Translations under genes and position numbers: made by a program | Notes under the pieces: model-generated | The model's input: only the letters and a program-made list of their open reading frames with translations | Told to the model about the DNA's origin: nothing | Databases searched by the model: none | NCBI GenBank assembly: GCA_947623865.1 | Contig: CANQIC010000004.1 | Span: forward strand, 1-64,000 | DNA length: 64,000 bases | Direction: 5' to 3' | From: an uncultured Clostridia bacterium | Lineage (GTDB): Bacteria; Bacillota; Clostridia; TANB77; CAG-508 | Part shown: piece after piece, positions 1-10,432 of the stretch | Position numbering within the stretch: position 1 is the first letter of the stretch | Layout of the letters: the number at the start of each line of letters is the position of its first letter

Positions 1-5
1 AAAAT

Positions 6-37
6 TTAGCCCTAAAAAACTAAATTTTTAGGGCTAA
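6..37 (-). terminator. Terminator hairpin downstream of the lipoprotein gene
   Basis: A perfect inverted repeat (TAGCCCTAAAAA paired with TTTTTAGGGCTA) is followed on the minus strand by a T-run. It lies about 75 bases past the stop of the minus-strand gene at 111-1031 and would end that transcript. Confidence 0.7.
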
Positions 38-110
38 TGTTTAAAAAATTTTGGGACATTTTCAAATTTCATTGACATAATTAATTAAAGATATGTCATG
101 GTGATTGTTT

Positions 111-1031
111 CTAAAGTGTATTAATGCTTTCCATTAAATTTTTATATTTAACATAAAATAGTTTTTTGTCTTTATATGTTAGCGAATTTTGTAATTCTTT
201 TATTAACACATATGTTCTATTTACCTTATATTCTTTATCCTTTATATATTCCATATCATTTATTATGCTATTAAACGTTTTTTCGCATTCAGACATATTT
301 GTTTCAATACTCGTCCAGTCATCTTTTTCTACAAAAGAATATGCATTTATTATATATGATTTTACTTGTTTTATATTTTGATTGCTATTTGTTGCAGATA
401 TTTCTCTTTCAAATTTTGGAATAAATGAATATAGTTTTGCAATATTCGTTAATGCATCAACTTTATTTTCATCTTTTATACTTAAAATACAATCATCTAA
501 TGTGTTGCTGAAACTAAGCACATCATTATTGTCTGCATTTAAACTTGATAAATCCAATAATACTATACCCCATGCTTCATTTATTGTTTCAATTTCATTT
601 TTTATTGAGCCCCAATCTATGTCATTTTCATCTGACTCTAAAACAGTTTCTGGCTCTATTTTTGTTGTTGTTATATTACTTTTTTCTGTTTCACTATCTG
701 ATTGACTTTGACTACTAGATTTTTCTTGTTGCTCTCCAGATTCTCCTCCTTGTGAAGAAGCTTCTCCCCCACTACTCTCTCCACCTGAAGATCCACTTGA
801 ACTTTCTTCTTCTAAACTTACTTCCTCTGATGTAATTGTATAATTTTGTAAAGATATATTATTCAATTTATTTGATATACTAATCATTTGAGTATCTAAA
901 TAATCTAATTCTTGAACTATTTTTGATTTTGTATCTTCATTTGTAGTTTCATTGTTATTACATCCTGTTAATGAAACTATAAATATCATAATTATAAATA
1001 AAATAGGAAAAATAACTTTATTTTTTCTCAT
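111..1031 (-). CDS. Lipoprotein of unknown function
   Basis: The protein begins with a lysine-containing hydrophobic segment that ends in the lipobox LTGC, so it should be lipid-anchored on the outer face of the membrane. A Ser/Gly/Glu/Gln-rich low-complexity stretch follows (about residues 75-120), then a helical domain with many Asp, Asn and Ile residues. I chose the ATG at 1031 because AGGTG lies at normal spacing before it; an in-frame GTG lies at 1040. I do not recognise the family. A terminator follows at 6-37. Confidence 0.75.
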   Translation of the reverse strand: MRKNKVIFPILFIIMIFIVSLTGCNNNETTNEDTKSKIVQELDYLDTQMISISNKLNNISLQNYTITSEEVSLEEESSSGSSGGESSGGEASSQGGESGEQQEKSSSQSQSDSETEKSNITTTKIEPETVLESDENDIDWGSIKNEIETINEAWGIVLLDLSSLNADNNDVLSFSNTLDDCILSIKDENKVDALTNIAKLYSFIPKFEREISATNSNQNIKQVKSYIINAYSFVEKDDWTSIETNMSECEKTFNSIINDMEYIKDKEYKVNRTYVLIKELQNSLTYKDKKLFYVKYKNLMESINTL

Positions 1032-1134
1032 TATTATCACCTTGGAATATTATTTCCAATATTTTAACATTTATTCTATTGAATAACATTATAAATTATT
1101 GAAATACTATTTATAACTAGACGGAGGTTTTATA

Positions 1135-1419
1135 GTGAGTGTTATTGTTAATTTATACAGTAAAAAGAAAAACGAGATTTTTAGATTTTTAAATAGTTAT
1201 ACTAATCAAGAGGATTTAGAAAATAGAGATTTATTAGAATGGAAAAAGGAATTTAGAAATCCTATTGAGATAGCTGATATTATTGGTGTATTTATAGATA
1301 ATAATGAAAAGTACGACATTAATATGTGGATTAGTCTAGATAAGGATTTTTTTATAAACGTAACAGATAATAACGCAGACCAAATAATAAGATACCTCTT
1401 TGAGAGGTATCCATATTAG
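1135..1419 (+). CDS. Hypothetical acidic small protein (94 aa)
   Basis: GTG start at 1135 with a strong GGAGG site seven bases upstream. The protein is soluble, acidic and rich in Asn, Asp and Ile, with no membrane segment. A short hairpin (GATACCTC/GAGGTATC) overlaps its last codons and may serve as part of a terminator. Its stop overlaps the stop of the convergent gene at 1416-1880. I do not recognise the family. Confidence 0.65.
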   Translation: MSVIVNLYSKKKNEIFRFLNSYTNQEDLENRDLLEWKKEFRNPIEIADIIGVFIDNNEKYDINMWISLDKDFFINVTDNNADQIIRYLFERYPY

Positions 1420-1880
1420 TCTTGATTGTTTTTTTGCTCTAATTCTTCTTTTATAATTTTTGCTTCTTTTTCATTTTTTGGAGAAATATCTGCTTGTTCT
1501 AATTTTTCTTCTGCTTTTTCTAAAACTGTTTTCTCTTCAGTTTGTTTTTCTCCACATTTAGGACAAAATTTATCATCATTATTTATTTCAGCAAAACATT
1601 TTTTACACATTTTCTTATTATTTAGTACTAATATTTCTTTTCTTGCATCTTCTATTTCTTTAGAAAACTTATCTATTTTAGAAAAATCATCTTTTATAAA
1701 TTCATTTATATCTATATCTTCTTCTCTTACATGATTCTCGTAATTTTTTCTTCCTATTTCCATATATAAATCTTTTATTTTTTGCTTGTTTTCTGTGATT
1801 TTCATTTTCAATTTTGCTTCTCTTGCTATTTTAGTTGTTGCTTCTGTTGTTTTTTTCCCTAGGTTGTTGAAAAAACCCAT
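1416..1880 (-). CDS. Coiled-coil zinc-ribbon protein
   Basis: 154 residues. The N-terminal two thirds are charged and helical (Lys/Glu rich, probably coiled coil). At about residues 92-110 there is a CxxC...CPKCG zinc ribbon of the type common in Firmicutes, followed by an acidic tail. The start has a good GGAGG site. Such proteins are widespread and of unknown role. It converges on and overlaps the 3' end of the small plus-strand gene by 4 bases. Confidence 0.75.
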   Translation of the reverse strand: MGFFNNLGKKTTEATTKIAREAKLKMKITENKQKIKDLYMEIGRKNYENHVREEDIDINEFIKDDFSKIDKFSKEIEDARKEILVLNNKKMCKKCFAEINNDDKFCPKCGEKQTEEKTVLEKAEEKLEQADISPKNEKEAKIIKEELEQKNNQD

Positions 1881-2035
1881 TTTTATCCTCCTTCAAAAAC
1901 TTGAAAATCCTCGTTTTACATTGTAATGTATAAGATATGTATAACAATTAAACTTTGTTTAGACTAAAAGCTAATCTTATTTCACTTTTAATTCTTTATT
2001 CTCTTTTATTTTAACCACTTTTACATAATTTTATT

Positions 2036-3025
2036 CTAATCTTCTTGTTTTCCATTTCTTGTCATTAATTGAAAAACAGCCTCTCTAGGATCTAAATTAT
2101 TGTATAAAATATTATAAATACTATTAACTATTGGCATTTCTACGTTATATTTTTTTGAAAGCTCATAAGCAATTTCTATATTATCTATTGCTTCAATTGT
2201 CATTCCAATTTCTTCTTTTGCTTCTTCTATAGTTTTACCTTGTCCAATTAAAATTCCTGCTCTTCTATTTCTACTATGGTTACTTAGACATGTAACAATT
2301 AAATCTCCAAGTCCTGTTAATCCATATATAGTTTTTGGATTTCCTCCCATTTTAACACTTAATTTTGCCATCTCTGAAAGGCCTCTAGTTAAAAGTGCTG
2401 CAAATGTATTATCTCCTAATTCTAAACCTGTAATTGTTCCTGCACAGAAAGCAATTATATTTTTTAGAGCACCACCAAGTTCTGCTCCTTTTATATCATT
2501 TGATGTATATATTCTTAATACTTCATTCATAAATACATTTTGAACATTATCTAAAACTTCTTGATGTTTTGATGCTATTACTAATGCTGTTGGAACTCCC
2601 ATGGATACTTCTTCTGCATGACTTGGTCCCGATAATCCACCTATCTTTGAATTAGGTAGTTCTTCTTCTACTACTTGGTTTAATGTATACAAAGTTTCTT
2701 TTTCGAATCCCTTTGAACAAATTATAATTTGTTGATTTGTAACATATTTTTTAAATTTGCATACTGTTTCTCTTACAGCTTTTGAAGGTGTTACAATTAA
2801 TATCATTTCTGTTCCTTCTATTGCACTTTTAAAATCTGTTTTACAATTTATATTACTTGGTATATATACATCAGGTAAAAACATACATTTTCTCTCATTA
2901 TTAATCATATCCGCTTCTTCTTGTTTATATGACCAGATTTTAATATTATTTCCTAATTTTGCTAAATGTATTCCTAATGCTACTCCCCAGCTTCCACTTC
3001 CTATTATAGATATATTTTTATTCAT
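2036..3025 (-). CDS. gpsA: Glycerol-3-phosphate dehydrogenase [NAD(P)+]
   Basis: Reduces dihydroxyacetone phosphate to sn-glycerol-3-phosphate, the backbone of phospholipids. The Rossmann motif GSGSWGVALG is at residues 8-17; GLSGPSHAEE and a C-terminal domain with LTGLGDL follow, as in GpsA. At 329 residues it is full length. It precedes plsY, the next enzyme of phospholipid synthesis, on the same strand, separated by a repeat-filled spacer. No frame problem here: its one CGGG string is in another phase (TCG GGA). Confidence 0.95.
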   Translation of the reverse strand: MNKNISIIGSGSWGVALGIHLAKLGNNIKIWSYKQEEADMINNERKCMFLPDVYIPSNINCKTDFKSAIEGTEMILIVTPSKAVRETVCKFKKYVTNQQIIICSKGFEKETLYTLNQVVEEELPNSKIGGLSGPSHAEEVSMGVPTALVIASKHQEVLDNVQNVFMNEVLRIYTSNDIKGAELGGALKNIIAFCAGTITGLELGDNTFAALLTRGLSEMAKLSVKMGGNPKTIYGLTGLGDLIVTCLSNHSRNRRAGILIGQGKTIEEAKEEIGMTIEAIDNIEIAYELSKKYNVEMPIVNSIYNILYNNLDPREAVFQLMTRNGKQED

Positions 3026-3054
3026 TTATTTTTCCTTTCTATAACAATCTAACA

Positions 3055-3225
3055 CCTTATTTGGATGAGGGACAAGCCTCAGTCATAGGTATTTCTCATA
3101 GATTGAGGCATTTCCCTCGTTTCAATGGCATTCCTCATAGATCGAGGTATGTCTTTATAAGGTTTGAGGGACACACCTCGTTCACAGGCATTCCTCATAG
3201 ATCGAGGTATGTCCCTCGTTTTTAG
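3055..3225. repeat. Cluster of short repeats with GAGGGAC/GTCCCTC palindromes
   Basis: The spacer between gpsA and plsY holds several near-identical copies of a unit containing GGCATTCCTCATAGATCGAGG, interleaved with GAGGGACA...TGTCCCTC-type inverted repeats. It can fold into nested hairpins. It has no coding potential and ends just at the plsY stop codon. Confidence 0.7.
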
Positions 3226-3839
3226 TTCTTAAAACTTAATTTATTTTCTGTACCATTTTTTATTCTTTTTAAGTTTTCTCTATGATTAAATATTACTAAT
3301 AATGCAATAAGTATGCTCATAGCTATAGATGCAAATTTAATGTCTTCTACCATAAATATTGTAAGTATTGGATATAATATTGCTGATAAAATTGATCCAA
3401 CCGATACCATTCTTGTAAATACTATAATTATTAATGCAAATATTAAGCATATTAAACCAATTTTTGAGTTTAATGTTATCAATACTCCTAATGCTGTTGC
3501 AACACCTTTTCCCCCTCTAAACTCAAAAAATATTGGAAAAGTATGACCAAGTATTGCAAAAAAGCCTGCTAGATATTTTAATATATCCACATCTATATCT
3601 GTCCATATCTTACCTGCTATCATAGCAACCACAATAGCTATAACACCCTTTAATATATCACATATCAATGCAAATAGTGCAACTTTCGTTCCTACAGTTC
3701 TTAATACATTTGTAGCTCCTGCATTTTTGCTTCCTTTATCTCTTACATCAAATCCTGCAAATTTTCTACTAAGTATTACTGAAAAGCTTATGCTACCTAT
3801 AAAATATGCAATTACCGAAACTAATATGTATATTGCCAT
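3222..3839 (-). CDS. plsY: Acyl-phosphate:glycerol-3-phosphate acyltransferase PlsY
   Basis: Integral membrane enzyme that transfers the acyl group from acyl-phosphate to glycerol-3-phosphate, giving lysophosphatidate. About five hydrophobic segments and the PlsY motifs are visible: GSIS near the N-terminus, GSKNAGATNVLR, and the loop HTFPIFFEFRGGKGVAT. The 205-residue length is usual. The ATG at 3839 has GGAG at good spacing; an earlier in-frame ATG at 3848 abuts the GGAG and is unlikely. It follows gpsA functionally and lies downstream of der. Confidence 0.95.
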   Translation of the reverse strand: MAIYILVSVIAYFIGSISFSVILSRKFAGFDVRDKGSKNAGATNVLRTVGTKVALFALICDILKGVIAIVVAMIAGKIWTDIDVDILKYLAGFFAILGHTFPIFFEFRGGKGVATALGVLITLNSKIGLICLIFALIIIVFTRMVSVGSILSAILYPILTIFMVEDIKFASIAMSILIALLVIFNHRENLKRIKNGTENKLSFKN

Positions 3840-3890
3840 AATTGTCATCTCCTTTTAATTTTTTACAATATTTGAGGAACAAATCTCGTT

Positions 3891-5214
3891 CTATGTTTCT
3901 CCTTTTTCTCTTGATATAACTCTTATTGGAGTTCCCTCTAATCCAAAATTTGTTCTTATTTGATTTACTAAATATCTTTCATATGAAAAATGAAATAGTG
4001 ATTTGTTATTTACAAATATTACAAAAGTAGGTGGCTTTGTCGAAGCCTGAGTTGCATACAATATTTTTAATCTTCTTCCCTTATCTGTAGGTGGTTGTAC
4101 TACGGCTATTGCTTCATTTATAACTTGATTGAGCATTGATGTTGAAACTCTCATAGAATTATTTGCTGCCACTTTATTTATTAGTTCAAATAACTTATCT
4201 ACTCTTTGTCCTGTTTTTGCTGATATAAATAACATTGGTGCGTAGGTCAAATATCCTAATTTATTGTATACTTCTTTTTTATAATTTTCTAATGTACCAG
4301 TTGTTTTTTCTATCTCATCCCATTTATTTATTACTATTATAATTCCTTTACCCGCCTCATGAGCTTCTCCTGCAATTTTAGTATCTTGTTCAGTAACTCC
4401 GCTCTGTTGCATCTACAAGCATTAGACACACATCTGCTCTTTCAATCGCAAGTAATGATCTCATTATACTAAATTTTTCTATTGATTCTGAGACTTTATT
4501 CTTCTTTCTAATTCCTGCTGTATCTATAAAATTGTATTTACCCTTATCATTTTCAAAATATGAATCTATTGCATCACGAGTAGTTCCTGCAATATTACTT
4601 ACTATTACTCTATCTTCACCTAATATTTTATTTACTAATGAAGATTTTCCTACATTTGGTTTCCCTATTACTGCGACATTTATTATTCCATCATCTTCTT
4701 CATTATCATTTTTTGGAGGAAATTCTTCATATATTGCATCAAGTACATCTCCTATGCCTAAAGCATTTGTAGATGATACTGGATATGGATCTCCAAGTCC
4801 TAAATTATAAAATTCATAAATATCATCACTTGTTTTCCCAAAATTATCAGCTTTATTACATACTAATACTACTTTCTTTTTTGACTTTCTAATCATTAGG
4901 GCAATTTCTTCATCTGCTGCTGTTATTCCCTGCTTTATATCTGTTAAAAATATTATTACATCAGCTATATTTATTGCAATATTTGCCTGTGTTTTCATTT
5001 GAGATAAAATTACATCATTTGACTCAGGTTCAATTCCTCCTGTATCTATTAGTGTGAAATTTCTTCCTCTCCAATTTGCTTCTCCATAAACTCTATCCCT
5101 AGTTACACCTGGTAAATCTTCTACAATAGATAACCTTTTTCCAATTATATAATTAAAGAATGTTGATTTTCCTACATTCGGTTTCCCAATTATTGCAACT
5201 ATTGGCTTTGCCAT
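3891..5214 (-). CDS. der: GTPase Der (EngA), read through one CGG +1 site
   Basis: Essential ribosome-assembly GTPase with two tandem G domains and a KH-like C-terminal domain. GKPNVGKS occurs in both G domains; DTGG and DTAG switch motifs and NKAD/NKWD are visible. The normal frame stops right after DATE in the second G domain because of the extra C of CGGA at 4399-4401; continuing at GGA restores DATE-GVTEQD and the rest, giving 440 aa, the normal Der length. Start at ATG 5214. Without the frameshift the second NKxD motif and the KH domain would be lost. Confidence 0.93.
4399..4401 (-). other. CGG +1 decoding site in der
   Basis: GAG-C-GGA-GTT. Skipping C gives Glu-Gly-Val at residues 271-273 (DATEGVTEQD). 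The zero frame ends two codons later. Confidence 0.9.
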
Positions 5215-5359
5215 TATTTTCACCCTTCTCTTTTGCCTAACATTTTATATCATATGCATAATTTAGTCAAGATTTCAAATATCAAGTTTCGCCTTTTTTA
5301 AACTTTTTTTTAAAGTCTAAATTTAGTCCATCCAAAAAAAGAAAAAAAAGAGAGAATAT

Positions 5360-5386
5360 AAAAAAAATGCCCTAAATTTTAGGCAT
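5360..5386 (-). terminator. rpmF terminator
   Basis: GCCTAAAATTTAGGGC hairpin followed on the minus strand by a long T-run. The rpmF stop codon lies inside the stem. Confidence 0.75.
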
Positions 5387-5561
5387 CTTTTTTTGCTATT
5401 ATTTCTTTTCCATCATAATATCCACAATTATCACATACTCTGTGTGGTAATACTGGTTCACCACAATGTTTACATGTTGATACATTTGGTGTTTTTAATT
5501 TCCATGTTGATCTTTTTAAATGTGTTCTTTGTTTTGACCATCTTCTTTTTGGTTGTGCCAT
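5379..5561 (-). CDS. rpmF: 50S ribosomal protein L32
   Basis: 60 residues, matching L32: the basic N-terminus with PKRRWSK, and a zinc ribbon formed by CKHC at residues 30-33 and CDNC at 43-46. All four cysteines are present, so this is the zinc-binding form. A strong GGAGGG site precedes the ATG. It is followed by its own terminator. Confidence 0.96.
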   Translation of the reverse strand: MAQPKRRWSKQRTHLKRSTWKLKTPNVSTCKHCGEPVLPHRVCDNCGYYDGKEIIAKKDA

Positions 5562-5676
5562 TTTCTATTCCCTCCTTGCTAATCAAAGATATCTATGTAT
5601 CTATCCTATTATTTTTTTTGAACTATAATAGTATACCTTTTTATTATTAATTTGTCAATATTTAAAGTTAAATTTA

Positions 5677-6457
5677 CTAAATATTTCTTTGCTTTAAGGC
5701 TTCATATATAATAATTCCAGCAGATACAGATGCATTAAGCGATGTTATTTTTCCTTTCATTGGAATTTTTACTAGAAAATCACAGTTATCTTTTACTAAT
5801 CTACTCATTCCAAAACCTTCACTACCTATAACTATAGCAATTGGACCTTTTAAATTTTGATTATAGTAATATTCTTTTGCTGCTCCATCTGTTCCGCAAA
5901 TCCATAATCCTTTTTCTTTTAAATACTTTATTGTTTCATTTATATTATTCACTCTTGCAATTTTAACATGCTCTACTGCTCCTGCAGATGCTTTTGAAAC
6001 TGTAGCGTTTACTCCGGCAAGCTCTTCTTTTTGGAATTATAACTCCATGAACTCCTGCTGTTTCGGCAGTTCTTATAATTGAACCTAAATTATGTGGGTC
6101 TTCTATTCCATCTAATATTAGTATAAATGGGTCCTCTTTTTTTGTTTTTGCTTCTTCCAATATATCTTCTACATCTACATAGTTAAAAGGAGGAACTATT
6201 GCTATTACTCCTTGATGATTATTAGTTTCAGATATTGCATTTAGCTTTGCCCTTTCAACTTCTGCAATAACTATTTTTCTTTGTTTCGCAATTGCTATTA
6301 TTTTATTAATGGAACCATGTCTTTCTCCTTTTGCGATTAGTATTTTATTTATATCCCTTTCTGATTCTAGTAATTCTAAAACACTATTTCGTCCTTCTAT
6401 CTGGTCAGACAAGCCTTGCTTGTCTGTATGCTTCACTCTTAATTCTTCACTTTTCAT
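5677..6457 (-). CDS. rlmB: 23S rRNA (guanosine-2'-O)-methyltransferase RlmB family, read through one CGG +1 site
   Basis: SpoU/TrmH-type 2'-O-methyltransferase. A substrate-binding N-terminal domain (starts QIEGRNSVLE) precedes the knotted SPOUT domain, whose three motifs are NLGSIIRTAE, VIGSEGFGMS and SLNASVSAGI. The frame breaks after PKRRAC at CGGA (6014-6016); continuing at GGA gives GVNATVSKASAGAVEH as expected. Total 259 aa. The first 20 residues are encoded partly by a 21-bp palindrome (6406-6426), so the native start is less sure. Confidence 0.9.
6014..6016 (-). other. CGG +1 decoding site in rlmB
   Basis: TGC-C-GGA-GTA. Skipping C gives Cys-Gly-Val, Gly at residue 148, then NATVSKASAG. 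Confidence 0.9.
6406..6426. repeat. Palindrome inside the rlmB N-terminal coding region
   Basis: CAGACAAGC-CTT-GCTTGTCTG, a 9-bp stem with 3-base loop. It encodes part of the extra N-terminal residues just before the conserved start of RlmB. Confidence 0.6.
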
Positions 6458-6548
6458 TATTCACTAGCCACCTTCATTAATACATTCTCAATTTTACCTT
6501 TATGACATTCACTTTTATTTAATACACATCAAAAGTCTTTTATTTATC

Positions 6549-7970
6549 TCATTTTTCAAAATCATCTTCTATATCTATCTCTTCATATTTCTTTTTGTTT
6601 TCTAATTCTAATTCTTTGTAATATTGAATTGTTTTTAATATTGCGTATTTAGTAGGAAGTGGTGAATGCAAATTCTCTAAATCTAATTTGTCCAAGTCAA
6701 ACCATTGCATATGTTCTATATTTTCTTGTTCATCTAATTCTTGGTTACCATATAACTTATTTAAATCAATTTCACATAAGTAAAAGTCAGAAAGTTCCTG
6801 TGTTGCTAAAGAAAGTATTATTGGTCCACCTAAATGTTTTAAATTTTCTTTATTTATCTCATATCCTGTTTCTTCCCTTGCTTCTCTTACGGCTGATTCT
6901 CTAAAATCCTCTCCATTTTCTACCATTCCTGCTGATACTTCATATAAATATTCATCAAAATTTTTATCTGAAATAAAAGGGGATCTTTGCTGCTTAGAAA
7001 GGCCAATCTGTATATGCCCATCATTATCTTTTCTTGTTAAAATACATTGAACTGAATCTTTAGATGTTGCATATGTATCATACACTTTTTCTCCATTTTC
7101 TCCATATATTATAATATCTTCAATTCCAAATCTATATTTATTTGGTGATATTTCTTTAGTTTTATAGTTTTCTTGTTTATTAATATTTTTTATACTAAAT
7201 TCAAAAGGTGCTTTTATAGCTGCTTTATCAATATCTTCTTTATACATCAAATTTAATAGTTCTAGTGCATAAATTGTTTGAAGTGAAGAAAATGGTTTTT
7301 CCTTATTTTTATTTATATAGTCTGGCAAAGTGGATATTGGAAACCAATTTAAATTTGAATTTTCATCATAATGTACAGCTACAACTTTAAATGTAGCTAA
7401 TTGATTAGTAAATGATTGTGACACAGGAGTTTGTATATCTTGTAATTTTCTATTTGCAAAATAATTTTCTCCATATATTTGCATACATTGTTCATCAAGT
7501 ATATTTTCTATTTCTTCTTCACTTAAATCTGTTCCATCCATTATGCTAAATATAGGTACTTCCAATAAAATTCCATTGTATTGATTATTTTTCATTGTTG
7601 CAGGATTTTGATTATAACATAATGCATATTCAAATTCTCCAGTCTTTTCATTTCTTCTTACCATTGGAGCAACAATAATATTATCTAAATCAATATAATT
7701 TTGTGTCTGCCATTTTTTCGCCTTTGGATTGTAATAAGTAATAGCATTTCGTTTAGAAGGTGTATTAGCAAAATTCTCTTTTCTTCCATTTAAGTCTGTC
7801 ACATAATTTTCTTCTACTTTATATTTACCTATTTTACTACTATCTACCACACATTCTTCTCCACTATCTAACTGAACTCTATATTTTACCAGATTATTAT
7901 CCAATATTTCTTCTAAAACTACTCCTGTCTTCATTTCATCTTTCATTTTTACAAATACATGATTTTCCAT
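6549..7970 (-). CDS. Nudix hydrolase with a large uncharacterised N-terminal region
   Basis: 473 residues. The C-terminal third (about residues 300-460) is a Nudix domain with an intact box: GMVENGEDFRESAVREAREE, then TGY, which fits Gx5Ex7REUxEExGU. This binds Mg2+ and hydrolyses nucleoside-diphosphate-linked compounds; the substrate cannot be told from sequence. The N-terminal 300 residues are not recognised; they lack membrane segments. Transcribed with lepA and rlmB on the minus strand. Confidence 0.8.
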   Translation of the reverse strand: MENHVFVKMKDEMKTGVVLEEILDNNLVKYRVQLDSGEECVVDSSKIGKYKVEENYVTDLNGRKENFANTPSKRNAITYYNPKAKKWQTQNYIDLDNIIVAPMVRRNEKTGEFEYALCYNQNPATMKNNQYNGILLEVPIFSIMDGTDLSEEEIENILDEQCMQIYGENYFANRKLQDIQTPVSQSFTNQLATFKVVAVHYDENSNLNWFPISTLPDYINKNKEKPFSSLQTIYALELLNLMYKEDIDKAAIKAPFEFSIKNINKQENYKTKEISPNKYRFGIEDIIIYGENGEKVYDTYATSKDSVQCILTRKDNDGHIQIGLSKQQRSPFISDKNFDEYLYEVSAGMVENGEDFRESAVREAREETGYEINKENLKHLGGPIILSLATQELSDFYLCEIDLNKLYGNQELDEQENIEHMQWFDLDKLDLENLHSPLPTKYAILKTIQYYKELELENKKKYEEIDIEDDFEK

Positions 7971-8035
7971 TAATTACTCTCCTTATCATAGCTTTTAAAA
8001 TTTTTTTACATTTAAAACTCATCCACAATAATCCA

Positions 8036-9848
8036 TTACTCCTCATCCAATTTTAATACACTTAAAAATGCTTCTTGTGGTATTTCTACGTTTCCTATTT
8101 GTCTCATTTTTTTCTTACCTTTTTTCTGTTTTTCAAGTAATTTTTTCTTTCTAGTAATATCTCCTCCATAACATTTAGCAAGAACATCTTTTCTCATCGC
8201 AGATATTGTTTCTCTTGCTATTATTTTTCCACCTACTACTGCTTGAATCGGTATTTCAAATAATTGTCTTGGAATAACAGTTTTTAATTTTTCTGCCATT
8301 TTTCTACCTCTTGTATATGCTGTATCCTTATGAACTATAAATGATAAAGCATCTACTGGTTCGTTGTTTATATGTATATCTAATTTTACAAGTTCAGATT
8401 TTCTATATTCTTTAAATTCATAATCAAATGAGGCATATCCTTTTGTTTTTGATTTTAAAGTATCAAAGAAGTCGTATATTATTTCATTTAGTGGAAGTTC
8501 ATATTCTAGCGTTACTCGAGTTGCATCTAAATATTTCATATCAAGGTATATGCCTCTTCTTTCTTGGCATATTTCCATTACATTACCTACAAATTCTTTT
8601 GGTAACATTATTTCTGCTTTTACTATTGGTTCTTCTATATAACTAATTTCTTGCATAGGTGGCAAATCAACTGGATTGTATAACTCAATTACTTCTCCTG
8701 TTTGTTTATATACTTTATATATAACTGATGGGGCTGTTGTAATTAAATTTAAGTCAAACTCTCTTTCTAATCTTTCTTGTACTATTTCTAAATGTAATAA
8801 TCCTAAAAATCCACATCTGAATCCGAATCCCAATGCAATAGATGTTTCTGGCTCGTATTCTAATGCAGTATCGTTTAATTTTAATTTTTCTAATGCTGTT
8901 TTTAAATTCTCGTAATCTCCACCATCTAATGGGTACATTCCACAATACACCATAGAATTTGCCTTTTTATATCCTGGAAGAGGTTCTTTTGCTGGATTGA
9001 TTACTGTTGTTATTGTATCTCCAACATGTAAATCTGATACATTTTTTACACTAGCTGCAATGTATCCGCACTTCTCCTGCCGAAAGTTTATCTGATGGAG
9101 CAGTAGTTCCAGGTTCTAAATATCCAAGTTCTGTAACTACAAATTTTTTATTTGTAGCCATAAATAAGATTTCATCACCTACTTTAACTGTTCCTTCTAC
9201 AACTCTTATATAACTTAATGCTCCTTTATAATTATCATAGAAAGAATCAAATATTAAGCATTTTAAAGGTTTAGTTTCATCTCCTACTGGTGGATTAAAG
9301 TCTGTAACTATTCTTTCTAATACTTCTTCTATATTTAAACCTGTCTTTGCAGATATACATGGTGCATCCATCGCTGGTATTCCTATTATATCTTCTATTT
9401 CTTGTTTTACCTCATCTGGTCTTGCATTTGGAAGATCTACTTTATTTATAACTGGTAAAATCTCTAAGTTATTATCAAGTGCTAAATATACATTTGCAAG
9501 TGTTTGTGCTTCTACTCCTTGGCTTGCATCTACTACTAAAATTGCACCTTCACATGCAGCTAAACTTTTAGAAACTTCGTAGTTAAAATCTACATGACCT
9601 GGCGTATCTATTAAATTAAGTATATATTCATTTCCATCTTTAGCTTTATATAACATCCTTACAGCTTGTGCCTTTATTGTAATTCCACGTTCTTTTTCTA
9701 AATCCATATTATCTAATACTTGACTTTCCATTTCTCTTGAAGAAAGAAGTCCTGTTTTTTCTATCAATCTATCTGCTAAAGTGGACTTTCCGTGGTCAAT
9801 ATGTGCTATAATACTAAAATTTCTAATGTATTTTTGTTTATCTTGCAT
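8036..9848 (-). CDS. lepA: Elongation factor 4 (LepA), read through one CGG +1 site
   Basis: Translational GTPase that back-translocates stalled ribosomes. The G domain has AHIDHGKST at residues 15-23, DTPGH and NKVDLP; domains II, III/V and the LepA-specific C-terminal domain follow. The frame breaks in domain II after SAGEV at CGGA (9066-9068); continuing at GGA gives [20 protein letters not shown], typical LepA. The total of 603 aa equals the family length. GGAGG precedes the ATG. Confidence 0.95.
9066..9068 (-). other. CGG +1 decoding site in lepA
   Basis: GTG-C-GGA-TAC. Skipping C gives Val-Gly-Tyr, Gly at residue 261 in SAGEVGYIAA. Confidence 0.92.
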
Positions 9849-9859
9849 AAATTCCTCCG

Positions 9860-10396
9860 TTACTCACAATATTTTTTATATTTTCCTTTTAAAATTTCTT
9901 TTTTCAATACAGCATCTATTCCTTTTTTGCTTATTTCTTCATAAACATCTTCAAAAAAAGCTATCATTTTAGGATGAAATACATCTTTATTTTTTACATT
10001 TCTCCAGTAATCTAATGGATACTCTTGTTTAAAGTCTTTTCCTTTATATACCATTCCTGCAGCTAAGTTATCGCATAACATTTCTACTGTATATTTATAT
10101 GGTATAACCGGTGCTTTTACAGGTGCATTAAAATCATACCAGTATTCTTCATGATGCTTATTTCTGCCTTTATGATGAAGCCATGCCAATGAATACTGTC
10201 TTTCCTTTCTTGCTACCTGTATTGGACTTTTATATCCTACATAGTATTTTGCACTTTCTATAAATTCCGTTGGACTGTACTTAGATAAATCGTGAACTAG
10301 TCCTCTCCATATTAAACCTACTCTTGCACAAAGTTTAAATACTATCCATTTATGTTTTGTTATTAGTTTAAAATGTAACCAAATTTTTTTGAGCAT
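9860..10396 (-). CDS. DUF5662 family protein
   Basis: 178 residues with the His-rich pattern of DUF5662: [11 protein letters not shown] near residue 40 and [13 protein letters not shown] near residue 75, which suggests a metal site like that of HD-type enzymes. The function is unknown. It lies only 11 bases upstream of the lepA start on the same strand and is probably co-transcribed. Confidence 0.8.
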   Translation of the reverse strand: MLKKIWLHFKLITKHKWIVFKLCARVGLIWRGLVHDLSKYSPTEFIESAKYYVGYKSPIQVARKERQYSLAWLHHKGRNKHHEEYWYDFNAPVKAPVIPYKYTVEMLCDNLAAGMVYKGKDFKQEYPLDYWRNVKNKDVFHPKMIAFFEDVYEEISKKGIDAVLKKEILKGKYKKYCE

Positions 10397-10432
10397 ATTT
10401 CCTCCCTACAATATTTATCTATATTCTTATTA

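Noticed and set aside
3055..3225. CRISPR-like array in the repeat cluster
   Set aside because: The repeats are not evenly spaced, there are no unique spacers, and no cas gene is in the window.
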